30,950 nucleotides of DNA from a virus, in the IMG/VR virus record IMGVR_UViG_3300000553_003188, positions 3,634-34,583 of that record; one strand, 5' to 3'. Positions 1 through 7,399 of this stretch are shown one piece after another. Both the position numbers and the translations under genes were made by a program. Every line of letters starts with the position of its first letter. Position 1 is the first letter of the stretch. Under the pieces are notes generated by a model, which had not been told where the DNA came from, ran no database searches, and saw only the letters and a list, made by a program, of their open reading frames with translations.

Positions 1-767
1 GGCATACTATAATGGTCATTATAAATTCGCTTTAGCCTATTCCAGTTTATGCTAGCTAACACATGTCCCGGAATAGTTTTTTTAATGCTCGAAGGGTTCT
101 TCCAATCCATTGTTGTTTGAGAATTCATAATTCCTTCGTAATAGGTTATCCTGTTTGCTCGTTTTGGAGAACCTTTCGACCATCCTGGCCAGCTGCGGAA
201 TTCCTTTCTGAATTCCAACACCTTTGTTTGGATATCGGATTCGGTTGCCCCGGTGAGCACATCAACCAGAATGTCACTGAGGAAGTCCTGTACGATCTTT
301 GGTGTATCACTGCGTTTGAGGTCAAGCCCCATTGCTTTGATTTCGCCTTTTTTACCGTTAGTATCCTTGCGCTTGCCTTCCTTGTCATAGATAAGCACGG
401 CATATCTTTTCTTTTTGATAAACAATCCTTTGATTGCACAAAGCTCGCGTGCCGCCCTGATTATGGCTCCGTTTTTTTCCGGACAATTAAATGCTTGCTT
501 CATGAACTCAGGAAAGCTTGCGTTGGTCATGTCGCCAATCTTATCATATAGATCGGTTACGTTTTCCTTGGTCCACTCAAAGTCCTTGAATTCTGGAAGA
601 TCTTTCATAACAGGATAAGCAGAGAAATAACCAGAATTATGTACCAGTAATCCGTTAGCAAAGAAATATGGATGATTTTTATCCATTCCTATGTCGTATA
701 CATATTCGTCTTCAAATTCCCCGAGATCTTCAACAGATGATATCTCTGTTATGTAATGTTCCACCAT
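1..767 (-). CDS. 43: DNA polymerase C-terminal fragment (Pol-C) with intein C-half, partial
   Basis: This is the last fragment of the T4-type family B DNA polymerase; it runs off the left edge, so its C-terminus is missing. The ATG at 767 has an AGAGG Shine-Dalgarno and lies inside the 3' end of the upstream endonuclease gene (19-nt overlap). Residues 1-44 are an intein C-half: YVYDIG block, then FFANGLLVHN, with the C-extein starting at Ser45 (SGYFSAYP). The extein carries the KKRYAV motif, a stretch like T4 gp43 (KIMGLE-type, here IKAMGLDLKRSDTPK), and near the edge HVLASINWNRL, as expected for the thumb region. Joined to the fragment ending at 1846 it restores the catalytic motif YGDTD-S. 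It is too short for the usual ORF criteria only because it is cut by the window. The assignment is very secure; whether the halves actually splice is inferred. Confidence 0.93.
   Translation of the reverse strand, partial: MVEHYITEISSVEDLGEFEDEYVYDIGMDKNHPYFFANGLLVHNSGYFSAYPVMKDLPEFKDFEWTKENVTDLYDKIGDMTNASFPEFMKQAFNCPEKNGAIIRAARELCAIKGLFIKKKRYAVLIYDKEGKRKDTNGKKGEIKAMGLDLKRSDTPKIVQDFLSDILVDVLTGATESDIQTKVLEFRKEFRSWPGWSKGSPKRANRITYYEGIMNSQTTMDWKNPSSIKKTIPGHVLASINWNRLKRIYNDHYSM
636..767 (-). mobile_element. Split intein C-half (Int-C, 44 aa) in DNA polymerase
   Basis: The first 44 residues of Pol-C match an intein C-terminus: block F (YVYDIGMDKNHPYFFANG) and block G ending LLVHN, followed by Ser as the first extein residue. 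The penultimate His and terminal Asn needed for branch resolution are present. The partner N-half ends the fragment at 1849-2193. Together they make a mini-intein of about 159 residues without an internal nuclease domain. Confidence 0.9.
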
Positions 768-1792
768 TTTACAACCTCTTTTATTACAGTGTTTGCATCT
801 TTTATAAAGTCAGCTTCCCAGATTATTTTTAACGAAAAACCCCTAGCAGTTGCAGCTTTTATCTTATCATAATCATATGCCCAAATATCTTTAGCTGTCA
901 TTTTGAGATGTGGATGATAAAATGAAGATTTATACATTAATGGGTTACAATGCCAATAATCGCCATTGAATTCGATAATTTTCATACGTTGACTATCTGT
1001 TATATCATAAAAACATGGAGATTGCAATACGTCGCTCCATATACAAAACTGATTGGTCTTTACTGTATATTGAAGTGATGCACCGAGACTGCTTTCTATA
1101 CATTCAATAAATGTGAGTTCGGCTTTAGAAGTATATCCTCTATTGTTTCTTTTGGATAAGATTTCTAAAGCTGTTGGTTTATCTACTGAATATTTTGACA
1201 TTATCCAATCTATGTTAGAAGATTTACCTTTTTCTTGATTGTAGTTGATCCATTTTTGGTATCCATCTAGTCCGTATTTCTTTTCAAAATAATCTAAAGT
1301 ATTAGTGTATCTTTGTTTCTCAACATAATTTTCCCATATTTGCAGGCCAACCTGCTCTCCATGACGCGCTATACATTTTTCCTGGGTTACAGCACGAGAC
1401 CGGTTGAATTCGTCAAATTCTTCAACAGACCATCCGTACTTTTCTTTCTTGGTTTCATAAAGATTTTTGACTCTTTGTTTTTCTCGATAAGATTCCCATT
1501 TTTCTAAACCAATTTCATTGCCATATCTAGCCATATATGTTTCTTTAGTCCGCCTAGTATTATTCTGTCTTAGAAAATCAAATCTATTAACAAGATCGTC
1601 TAAATCGTGTGATACTAAATGGCAAAATGTATTGTAATATCCATTGGTTAAAGATAATCTGTTTGATATGATGTAGTTGTACAACATTTGTATTTTTTCT
1701 ATTTCAGATTGAGAATATGATCGTTGATTTGTAGCCGCTCTAAACCTAGCTGAGTTTATTACGTCGATGATATTATCAATTTTCTTTGGCAT
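749..1792 (-). CDS. Free-standing EDxHD/Vsr-like homing endonuclease between polymerase halves
   Basis: A 347-aa protein lying between the two intein-bearing polymerase fragments, in the same orientation. The C-terminal third carries a Vsr-like (PD-(D/E)XK-related) nuclease core: CFYDITDSQ, then MKIIEFNGDYWH, then IWAYDYDKIKAA and LKIIWEADF. The ligase endonuclease at 18370 has the same order of motifs. The middle holds imperfect repeats (RYGNEIGLEKWE, RHGEQVGLQIWE, KYGLDGYQKW), probably DNA-contacting. It has an AGGAG Shine-Dalgarno and a late-type promoter just upstream. Dassa and colleagues (2009) described this arrangement, a split intein flanking a free-standing nuclease, as fractured genes in marine metagenomes. 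Role inferred: it cleaves intein-less polymerase genes and so spreads the element. Confidence 0.88.
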   Translation of the reverse strand: MPKKIDNIIDVINSARFRAATNQRSYSQSEIEKIQMLYNYIISNRLSLTNGYYNTFCHLVSHDLDDLVNRFDFLRQNNTRRTKETYMARYGNEIGLEKWESYREKQRVKNLYETKKEKYGWSVEEFDEFNRSRAVTQEKCIARHGEQVGLQIWENYVEKQRYTNTLDYFEKKYGLDGYQKWINYNQEKGKSSNIDWIMSKYSVDKPTALEILSKRNNRGYTSKAELTFIECIESSLGASLQYTVKTNQFCIWSDVLQSPCFYDITDSQRMKIIEFNGDYWHCNPLMYKSSFYHPHLKMTAKDIWAYDYDKIKAATARGFSLKIIWEADFIKDANTVIKEVVKWWNIT

Positions 1793-1814
1793 ATTATGCG
1801 CTCCTATTATGAGT

Positions 1815-1822
1815 TATTTATT
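1815..1822 (-). promoter_or_regulatory. T4 late-type promoter for the polymerase homing endonuclease
   Basis: On the minus strand this reads AATAAATA, one mismatch from the T4 late consensus TATAAATA. It lies about 22 nt before the endonuclease ATG, with AGGAGC between as ribosome binding site. It would let the nuclease be expressed late, separately from the polymerase. Confidence 0.55.
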
Positions 1823-1845
1823 CACAATAGGAGCTGTGTTATGAT

Positions 1846-2363
1846 TCACAACGAAATAACCTTATCACCGATAGAAAGTTCAGTAGGTTTCTTGCTTACA
1901 AGCTGTCCATCCTTGGTAAGTATCATGATCGAATGATCGGCAGTAACAATCACGCTTTTGCCATCTGTTGTACTAACTTGGTATTTCTTTTTGGATACCT
2001 TATGTCGATAAACGTAATTATAATTTTTCCAATCAGTTGTTTTTAAAGAATGATCATATCCAATTAGTTTGATTTGATCATTAACAGAATATTCTTTATC
2101 TCCTTCATTCCAAAACAGATTCCCATTTAGGAATAGATCTTCTATCGTTCGTTGGCCAACCGAGGTGTTGATAATCGAAGATGCGTCAACCGAGTCGGTG
2201 TCGCCATAAATGCAGCTAATACCAAGATGGTTGTAATCGCCGGCAATTATCTCGTTGATTTTGCTCTGCATGTGCTTCACGATGCAGCGTCCGCTTAGCG
2301 TTGTACTTTGTGCCACCCTTGCATCAAAGAATCTTGATCCGGCATTTCCCAACGCCCCGTATA
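1846..2363 (-). CDS. 43: DNA polymerase middle fragment, exon 2, ending in intein N-half
   Basis: Second exon of the middle polymerase fragment. It starts inside a Leu codon completed by exon 1 and reads YGALGNAGSRFFDARV, then STTLSGRCIVKHMQ, up to motif C (YGDTD), which carries the catalytic aspartates of family B polymerases. The intein N-half follows at once and the ORF ends with GDKVISL. A conventional gene finder would call an ORF from an ATG at 2376, but that start lies within the intron; the exon boundary is after G2364. Spliced exons 1 plus 2 give 708 nt, an uninterrupted 235-residue frame. The piece must be joined post-translationally to Pol-C to give a working palm. Confidence 0.9.
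1849..2193 (-). mobile_element. Split intein N-half (Int-N, 115 aa) in DNA polymerase motif C
   Basis: The intein begins with Ser directly after YGDTD, the pol-c insertion site also used by archaeal family B polymerase inteins such as Tli Pol-2. Block A is SVDASSIINT, block B contains TADHSIMI with the TxxH motif, and the piece ends GDKVISL followed by a stop. There is no nuclease domain. Ser1 and Ser+1 are used as nucleophiles. Length plus the 44-residue C-half is that of a minimal split intein. Confidence 0.9.
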
Positions 2364-2616
2364 CCTTAATCTTCAAACAGAATCGTTAGTTCTATTCCGC
2401 ACCGTTATGTGCTGCTGCATGTTACCATGCAGAGGAGACTATATCACCATCCATAAATGGATGCTACCCGTTTCGGCTCACTTGAGCCTACGATCTTTCG
2501 ATCTAGTCGTTGAACCTTCATCTTTCGATGCTTGGCTGCTGATTGTCCAGCAACTGGAGTTTCCAGCAATTAGAGCAGTTTTCATTAAACAGTTACCTGT
2601 TTACGTCGCAATATTT
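2364..2616 (-). mobile_element. Group I intron (253 nt, no ORF) in DNA polymerase
   Basis: The intron sits between LLNS and YGALGN of polymerase motif B. On the minus strand the core elements of group IA introns can be read in order: AATTGCTGGAAACTCC (P), AATCAGCAGCCAAGC (Q), GTTCAACGACTA (R) and GATATAGTC (S). The 5' site follows T2617; exon bases UCGU pair with intron GCGA at 2609-2606, giving the usual U-G wobble at the cleavage site. The last intron base is G2364. Splicing joins T to TA, making Leu, so motif B becomes LLNSLYGALGN, as in T4. No endonuclease is encoded inside, so it may rely on a neighbour for movement. Confidence 0.9.
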
Positions 2617-2806
2617 ACGAATTAAGCAAAATTTTCTTGATCAATTGTCGCTGATCGTAAAAATCTCGGGTCTTGGATATAGCTACTTTACTTTCTAATG
2701 AATTAGGTACAATCTTGTTGTTTTCTAGCTTCAAATCATTGACTTTCATAAAAGAAATGATACCTGCTATATCATTGTTTTTAATTAAGTTATTTAGAGA
2801 TGCCAT
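2617..2806 (-). CDS. 43: DNA polymerase middle fragment, exon 1
   Basis: First exon of the middle polymerase fragment. The start chosen is the ATG at 2806, which has AAAGGA at ideal spacing; upstream in-frame ATGs at 2845 and 2821 lack one. The end, FYDQRQLIKKILLNS, is the first half of family B motif B; the reading frame then meets a TAA inside the group I intron. The N-terminal part (MASLNNLIKNNDIAG) belongs to the fingers region and has no intein features. The preceding piece, Pol-N, ends with a stop 1 kb away, so the two must associate without covalent joining, much as the split gp43A/gp43B polymerases of some Aeromonas T4-like phages are thought to do. Confidence 0.88.
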
Positions 2807-2826
2807 TAATGATCCTTTCATATTTA

Positions 2827-2834
2827 GATAAATA
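2827..2834 (+). promoter_or_regulatory. T4 late-type promoter for the opposite-strand endonuclease
   Basis: GATAAATA, one mismatch from TATAAATA, 42 nt before the ATG at 2876. The overlapping bases read TCTAAATA on the other strand toward Pol-M, a weaker match, so the short intergenic gap may fire both ways. Confidence 0.5.
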
Positions 2835-2875
2835 TACTTAATCAAGTGTAAGAGTAACTACAGCAGGGAGTCAAT

Positions 2876-3868
2876 ATGGTCGAAAATATCACCTATGTAA
2901 TCTGTCAAATTTGCGGAGCGCATAAGCGTGAACTTAACGGGCATATCCGCATGCACAGCATAACAATGCAGAATTACAAGTTATCTTTTCCGACTGCCCA
3001 AATAATATGTCAGGAAGCAAAAGAGCTTAAATCAGTTGGTGTTAAATCATCTGTTGCAAATCGGCCGCCTGTTTCAGCAGAGACACGATTAAAAATGTCT
3101 AAAAGCCGATCGCATAGATGGCAATTACTTAAAGAAGAAATGGGTGAAGAAAAATATTTAGTTATGAAACAAGAAAATGCTGCTAAAATGCGAGAAAGAA
3201 AAGGTGCTAATTTCAAACATAGTGAATCTACAAAACAAAAAATGCGAGGGCCAAGGCCGCATGCTTCGCGACCTAAAACTGCAGAGGAAAAATTAAAATG
3301 TAGTGAAGCTGCAAAGCGGCGGCCGGCAAGAGGACCACATACTGAAAAAACTATCGCTAACATGAAATTAGCGTGGGTAAGACGTAAATCTAACAAACTA
3401 ACATATGCGAAATATGTTGAAAATACTAGAAAAAGAATGACAACACCAGATGCAATTGGGCGTATTAGACGAGCAGTAAGCAAGCGATTATCAAATCCAA
3501 TATATGCCCAGAAGCAGTTTGATACAAAACCAGAATTAAAATTTCAAAAATTTTTAGAACAAGCAAACATTGCATTCACTAAACAATATATTATAGAAAC
3601 TGTCAACGGCAACTGGACTTATGATTTTTATATACCAAGTCTTTTAATGTTAGTCGAAATAGATGGAGAATACTGGCATTCAAAATCTTTAGAGCAAGTT
3701 AATCGCGACAAAATTAAATCAAATGTAGCCGGCCTTAAGGCCGGCTACAAACTGGCTAGAATAAGTGATAAAGACTTTAGACCAGAGATTATATTTTACT
3801 CACATCAAGAATTAACTACTCACAATGGTAACATGCTAGCAAACAGGTATTTAAAGTTCATTAGCTAA
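2876..3868 (+). CDS. Zinc-finger/NUMOD3 homing endonuclease inserted in the polymerase, opposite strand
   Basis: A 330-aa protein pointing against the polymerase and separating Pol-N from Pol-M. The N-terminus has a C-x2-C-x9-H-x3-H zinc finger (Cys10, Cys13, His23, His27). The basic middle has NUMOD3-like repeats (HSESTKQKMRG, HTEKTIANMK), modules known from DNA-binding parts of homing endonucleases. The C-terminus has a Vsr/EDxHD-type core: YDFYIPSLLMLVEIDGEYWH, then NRDKIKSN. Shine-Dalgarno CAGGGAG precedes the ATG. Its 3' end overlaps the Pol-N stop by 18 nt in convergent orientation. Unlike the other two nucleases in the window it is not flanked by intein halves. Role inferred: a mobile nuclease whose insertion accompanied the splitting of the polymerase, comparable in position to MobE-type insertions in other T4-like phages. 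Confidence 0.85.
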   Translation: MVENITYVICQICGAHKRELNGHIRMHSITMQNYKLSFPTAQIICQEAKELKSVGVKSSVANRPPVSAETRLKMSKSRSHRWQLLKEEMGEEKYLVMKQENAAKMRERKGANFKHSESTKQKMRGPRPHASRPKTAEEKLKCSEAAKRRPARGPHTEKTIANMKLAWVRRKSNKLTYAKYVENTRKRMTTPDAIGRIRRAVSKRLSNPIYAQKQFDTKPELKFQKFLEQANIAFTKQYIIETVNGNWTYDFYIPSLLMLVEIDGEYWHSKSLEQVNRDKIKSNVAGLKAGYKLARISDKDFRPEIIFYSHQELTTHNGNMLANRYLKFIS

Positions 3869-5542
3869 TTGTTGTTTTATAGATTCTGCAAGATCTGCAG
3901 ATATATCAATTCCATACCCTGCCAGATCAGCGCATTCGCGCATTAACGATTGCAGTTCTTGTCGCTCAGAATACCATCGAGCCAGCAAACCGGGTATTAT
4001 GCCCGGCTTATCACCGCTAAATATTGTTCCATTAGCAGATAATACCAAATTTTTACCGCTGTTGAACACGTAATCGTAAAGCTCACTTGCAGACACGGTT
4101 GAGGTCGATCCATCCTCAAAATCGACCGTAACCGGCGTTAGATCTTGGTTCATGACCTGGTTGTATTCAAGTGTGCCAAACATTGCGTTCCAAGCATCTG
4201 CAAAACTTTTCTTTTCGTTTTGCATACGTTTAGTAATAAGCTTGTCTGTACTTTCTGGACGTATATGTCCAACAATTGTTTCAGGACTCATGTTTAATGC
4301 GCGAATAGCAGATGGATATAGACTGTTAATGTCAACACCGCCGATCCAGTCGTGCATACCCGGCTTTGGATCAGCTACGTATGCGCCAACCACTCCAGAA
4401 ATGTTTATATCACTATTTTCATCTTTATCGCTGGAACTAGATTCGCTGTGAAAATTATCTCGCTTACGATTAGGAACCACAAACCCTAAATCCCACGATT
4501 CATTAACAATTGCTTGGTCAATTAACCCAACTGCGCCCATAGTAGTTGCAAGCAGTACACAATTTTCGTGAGCAAGATTATTACTCAGCTCGATGAACTT
4601 ATTTTTTGCGTCAATCTTTACCAACAGTAGTACGTCTTGCCTGTTATATTCAATAAATCTTTCAAAATCATTGTTATATAACGAATCTAGGCTGCCTTCA
4701 TAGTGTGTTTTCTTGTCTCCAACTTCGTATTCACCCACAAAATCCAGCCGATAACTATGCATTTCGTGATATGTATGCTTGCGATAAAGTTGCAGGTAAT
4801 CCATATGTATGCGTCCTACCAAATCGTAGGTTATGGTTTCTCGTCCATACGCCTCATATTCTCTACGCTTAGGAAACCTGCCCCATAAGCACAATCTACG
4901 GGTTTCTTCCTTACCCAACACCTGCACGATTCTGTTGTGGATGTAGGGTATATCAAATCTTTCGGAATTCCATCCGCTTAAAATATCCACATCATCTATT
5001 AGATCAAGGAATATTTCCAGTAGTTCTTTTTCGCTTTCGCAAAGCACAGTGTCTTCAAACTTTGCAACAATTTCTTCTGCAATTTCTTGCGACATGTTTT
5101 TTGGCTTAATAACCATAGTAAAATTACGCTGCATCCATGATAGATATACAGATATAGCAGTAATTGGAGAAAATGCGTCATCTGGACTTGAGAAGCCTCG
5201 CAAAGGATCAAAGTCCACCTCAATATCAAAGAACCCAACATTCAGTTCTGGAGATGCTGCGTTTTTATAATTATCGTATAAACAACGGAAAATTGGATTG
5301 ATATCACTTTCACGCAAGCTGTTTTTTGGCAACATAGCCAATTCTCGCGTAAATTCTTTTAGCTTATTGGTTGTAAATTTTTCACAAAGTGTTCCATATA
5401 TATCAGGTACTTTACCTTTATTGCTGGGCCAATAGACGGCATATTTTGCCGTATGAGTATTAAAAATACGCTTTCCAGCTTTATCACGTTCTACAACAAG
5501 AATTTGATTCTTGTCTCTGTCATATAATGCATCTATATACAT
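3851..5542 (-). CDS. 43: DNA polymerase N-terminal fragment (Pol-N): exonuclease and start of palm
   Basis: 563 residues of a T4-type family B DNA polymerase. Proofreading motifs are intact: Exo I FFDIEVD (Asp106, Glu108), Exo II SGWNSERFDIPY (Asp197) and Exo III YNRQDVLL (Asp303). Polymerase motif A is DINSLYPSAIRALN (Asp404). The fragment ends WYSERQELQ..., then a stop just before the fingers, where other phages continue without a break. Motifs B and C lie on the next two fragments. The ATG at 5542 has AAGG at good spacing. An acidic Ser/Asp insert (residues about 366-379) is not in T4. It is probably catalytically complete as exonuclease, but not as polymerase without Pol-M and Pol-C. Confidence 0.95.
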   Translation of the reverse strand: MYIDALYDRDKNQILVVERDKAGKRIFNTHTAKYAVYWPSNKGKVPDIYGTLCEKFTTNKLKEFTRELAMLPKNSLRESDINPIFRCLYDNYKNAASPELNVGFFDIEVDFDPLRGFSSPDDAFSPITAISVYLSWMQRNFTMVIKPKNMSQEIAEEIVAKFEDTVLCESEKELLEIFLDLIDDVDILSGWNSERFDIPYIHNRIVQVLGKEETRRLCLWGRFPKRREYEAYGRETITYDLVGRIHMDYLQLYRKHTYHEMHSYRLDFVGEYEVGDKKTHYEGSLDSLYNNDFERFIEYNRQDVLLLVKIDAKNKFIELSNNLAHENCVLLATTMGAVGLIDQAIVNESWDLGFVVPNRKRDNFHSESSSSDKDENSDINISGVVGAYVADPKPGMHDWIGGVDINSLYPSAIRALNMSPETIVGHIRPESTDKLITKRMQNEKKSFADAWNAMFGTLEYNQVMNQDLTPVTVDFEDGSTSTVSASELYDYVFNSGKNLVLSANGTIFSGDKPGIIPGLLARWYSERQELQSLMRECADLAGYGIDISADLAESIKQQLANEL

Positions 5543-5604
5543 GTAATTACCTTAAGTTTAGTATGTTATTCTACATGGTAGATGATGTTGGTCGCAAGAT
5601 ATAA

Positions 5605-5612
5605 AATAAATA
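5605..5612 (+). promoter_or_regulatory. Late-type promoter placed for a leaderless transcript
   Basis: AATAAATA, one mismatch from the T4 late consensus, separated by only ATTGC from the ATG at 5618. If the element covers -13 to -6 as in T4, transcription would start at the A of this ATG. Confidence 0.45.
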
Positions 5613-5617
5613 ATTGC

Positions 5618-6391
5618 ATGCAGCGTGTTTTTATTACCGCACCTAGTGCAAAAGCCGGATCTACCTTGTTGGCATGGCTACTTGCTCAACATAGCTATAT
5701 TAAGCAGCCGTCGATACCCGAAGAAGACGTACTTGGCCACATGCTTAATATTCTCGACTGGACACCAAGACACGACAGGACCATGTTAAACAACGGACTG
5801 CAACCAATTTATGCCAATCAACGGAATATAGCGCATATCCAAACCTTGTACGATAACATGGTAAATCCAAATAATTTTGATGTATCAAGTGTTAAATTTG
5901 TAGGATTTACCAGTTTTAATTGGCTACAAAACATTTTCAGCAACGATAATATTATTGTAATAATTAGAAATCCGCTCGATTGGTATGTTAGTTGGAGAGA
6001 ATGGCCTAAAAAGTTCAACTGGAAACCTGTCGACACTTCTGTTGAGTTTTGGATTAACACTTATATACGTCCAGCAGCACTGAGCCTAAAAAGTGCTAAA
6101 AATATTAAAGTGATACATTTTGAAAATTTGGTAAAATTTCCAGTTCAAACCATGACTAGCATTTATCAATATCTTGGTTGGCCTCCAGAACCTATAACTT
6201 TTGACGGACATTTAAATGTCTATAACAACTACACTGCTATCAAACCTGTTACCAACGCAGATAGCCATTCGTTGGTAACAGATGTAATAGGTAGAGGTAA
6301 GCATCTATTAGAGCCAGACTTGGCAGATAAAATTACAGCTATTATCAACGGCAATGATGCATTGAAATCGTTATGGTCTGACTTCAAATAG
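5618..6391 (+). CDS. Sulfotransferase-family protein
   Basis: Likely a PAPS-dependent sulfotransferase of about 257 residues. The N-terminus VFITAPSAKAGSTLLAWLL matches the 5'-phosphosulfate-binding loop, and IIVIIRNPLDWYVSW matches the 3'-phosphate-binding motif (R-x-P-x4-S-type). IKVIHFENLVKFP and IYQYLGWP fit the later part of the fold. An upstream in-frame ATG at 5582 would add 12 residues; I prefer 5618 because homology starts there and a late promoter sits exactly 5 nt before it. There is no Shine-Dalgarno at 5618. It is divergent from the polymerase and converges, without a gap, with galE. Substrate unknown; a surface polysaccharide or other host glycan is possible. Horizontal acquisition from a host is likely. 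Confidence 0.78.
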   Translation: MQRVFITAPSAKAGSTLLAWLLAQHSYIKQPSIPEEDVLGHMLNILDWTPRHDRTMLNNGLQPIYANQRNIAHIQTLYDNMVNPNNFDVSSVKFVGFTSFNWLQNIFSNDNIIVIIRNPLDWYVSWREWPKKFNWKPVDTSVEFWINTYIRPAALSLKSAKNIKVIHFENLVKFPVQTMTSIYQYLGWPPEPITFDGHLNVYNNYTAIKPVTNADSHSLVTDVIGRGKHLLEPDLADKITAIINGNDALKSLWSDFK

Positions 6392-7393
6392 CTAATAAAG
6401 TATATTAGCTTGTGTAAGCGATTGATACATATTGCTGCTGTACCACTTGTAGCTATCTAAAATCATCTCGTTCAATGATCTAGAAGGTTTCCAGTTAAGC
6501 AATTCAAGTGCTTTACTGTTATTGGAAAATCTCATAGCCGAGTCGCCATCTCTACGTGGACCGTATCTGTATGAAAGCTGCTTGCCAAGCAGCATTTCTG
6601 CCGTGTTGATAACTGTTTGAACGCTGTAACCCTGGCCACCTCCTAGATTAATAGCATGCGATCCAGGATTTTTTGGCAACCATTCTATAGCTTTTAGAAC
6701 AGCGTCGGCAATGTCCATAACATGTGTGTAGTCACGTATAGCTGTGAGATCTGGTGTAGGCCAATCTCGTCCAAAAACTGTAAAATCGCTGTTATGAACA
6801 GCCGACTCCATTACTTTGGCTAGAAGGTGTGTGCTACCGTTAAGCTCGCCCAAGTCGTATTTGTTATGAGAGCCTGCAACATTAAAAAATCTAAAGCTTA
6901 CACTACGTAAGCCGTATGCGCCATAATAATCTTTTAAAAGCATTTCTCCAGCTAGTTTAGTGCTTGCATACGGACTATATGGTGCTAAAAGACTTGTTTC
7001 GTCAACTGCGCTGTCTTGATCAGCGTAAACACTACTCGAACTAGCAAAAATAAAGTTACGTATTGAGTTTTTAGCACAGCATTCCAACAGAGAAACTGTT
7101 TTAATTACATTGTTTTCCCATGTATCAGCCGGATTAAGCATACTCGGACCTACTGTGCTGTTAGCAGCAAGATGTACTACCGCTTCAGGGCGGTAGTCTC
7201 GTATTGCATTTGTTATAACAGGACTTGCAAAGTCTTCGTCGGCCAATATATCACAATATCGTGTAGTATGGGGTAACTGTTTAGCACGCCGATCAATTAA
7301 CATTACAGAATAATCTGTTGTGTCTTTTAGTTGTGCAGCAATATGGCTACCTATATAGCCATTTCCTCCAGTTATAAAGATCCATTTTGTCAT
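6392..7393 (-). CDS. galE: UDP-glucose 4-epimerase (GalE-like)
   Basis: An extended short-chain dehydrogenase of about 333 residues, close to the usual 330-340 of GalE. It has the NAD-binding FITGGNGYIGS motif, the catalytic SSSSVY serine region and YASTK (Tyr143, Lys147, counted from the upstream TTG). HLAANSTVGPSMLNP, SFRFFNVAG and IRDYTHVMDIADA are family hallmarks. It interconverts UDP-glucose and UDP-galactose, or a related nucleotide sugar; substrate range cannot be read here. ATG at 7393 is chosen over TTG at 7396. It follows the DsbA-like gene by a few bases. In phages such enzymes are thought to alter host surface sugars or supply glycans for DNA or virion modification; with the adjoining sulfotransferase a surface role is reasonable. 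Confidence 0.9.
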   Translation of the reverse strand: MTKWIFITGGNGYIGSHIAAQLKDTTDYSVMLIDRRAKQLPHTTRYCDILADEDFASPVITNAIRDYRPEAVVHLAANSTVGPSMLNPADTWENNVIKTVSLLECCAKNSIRNFIFASSSSVYADQDSAVDETSLLAPYSPYASTKLAGEMLLKDYYGAYGLRSVSFRFFNVAGSHNKYDLGELNGSTHLLAKVMESAVHNSDFTVFGRDWPTPDLTAIRDYTHVMDIADAVLKAIEWLPKNPGSHAINLGGGQGYSVQTVINTAEMLLGKQLSYRYGPRRDGDSAMRFSNNSKALELLNWKPSRSLNEMILDSYKWYSSNMYQSLTQANILY

Positions 7394-7399
7394 CAAGTT

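Noticed and set aside
63-618. Plus- and minus-strand ORFs at the left edge
   Set aside because: They are out-of-frame shadows of the polymerase C-terminal fragment, whose frame carries recognisable motifs.
1846-2376. Independent gene starting at the ATG at 2376
   Set aside because: The first residues MKIK come from intron sequence; the polymerase frame is entered at 2363 after a group I splice that restores the Leu of motif B.
2846-3850. A third split intein between Pol-N and Pol-M
   Set aside because: Pol-N ends in ordinary helical sequence with no block A or B, and Pol-M starts without an HN-S/C junction. It looks like a plain gene split.
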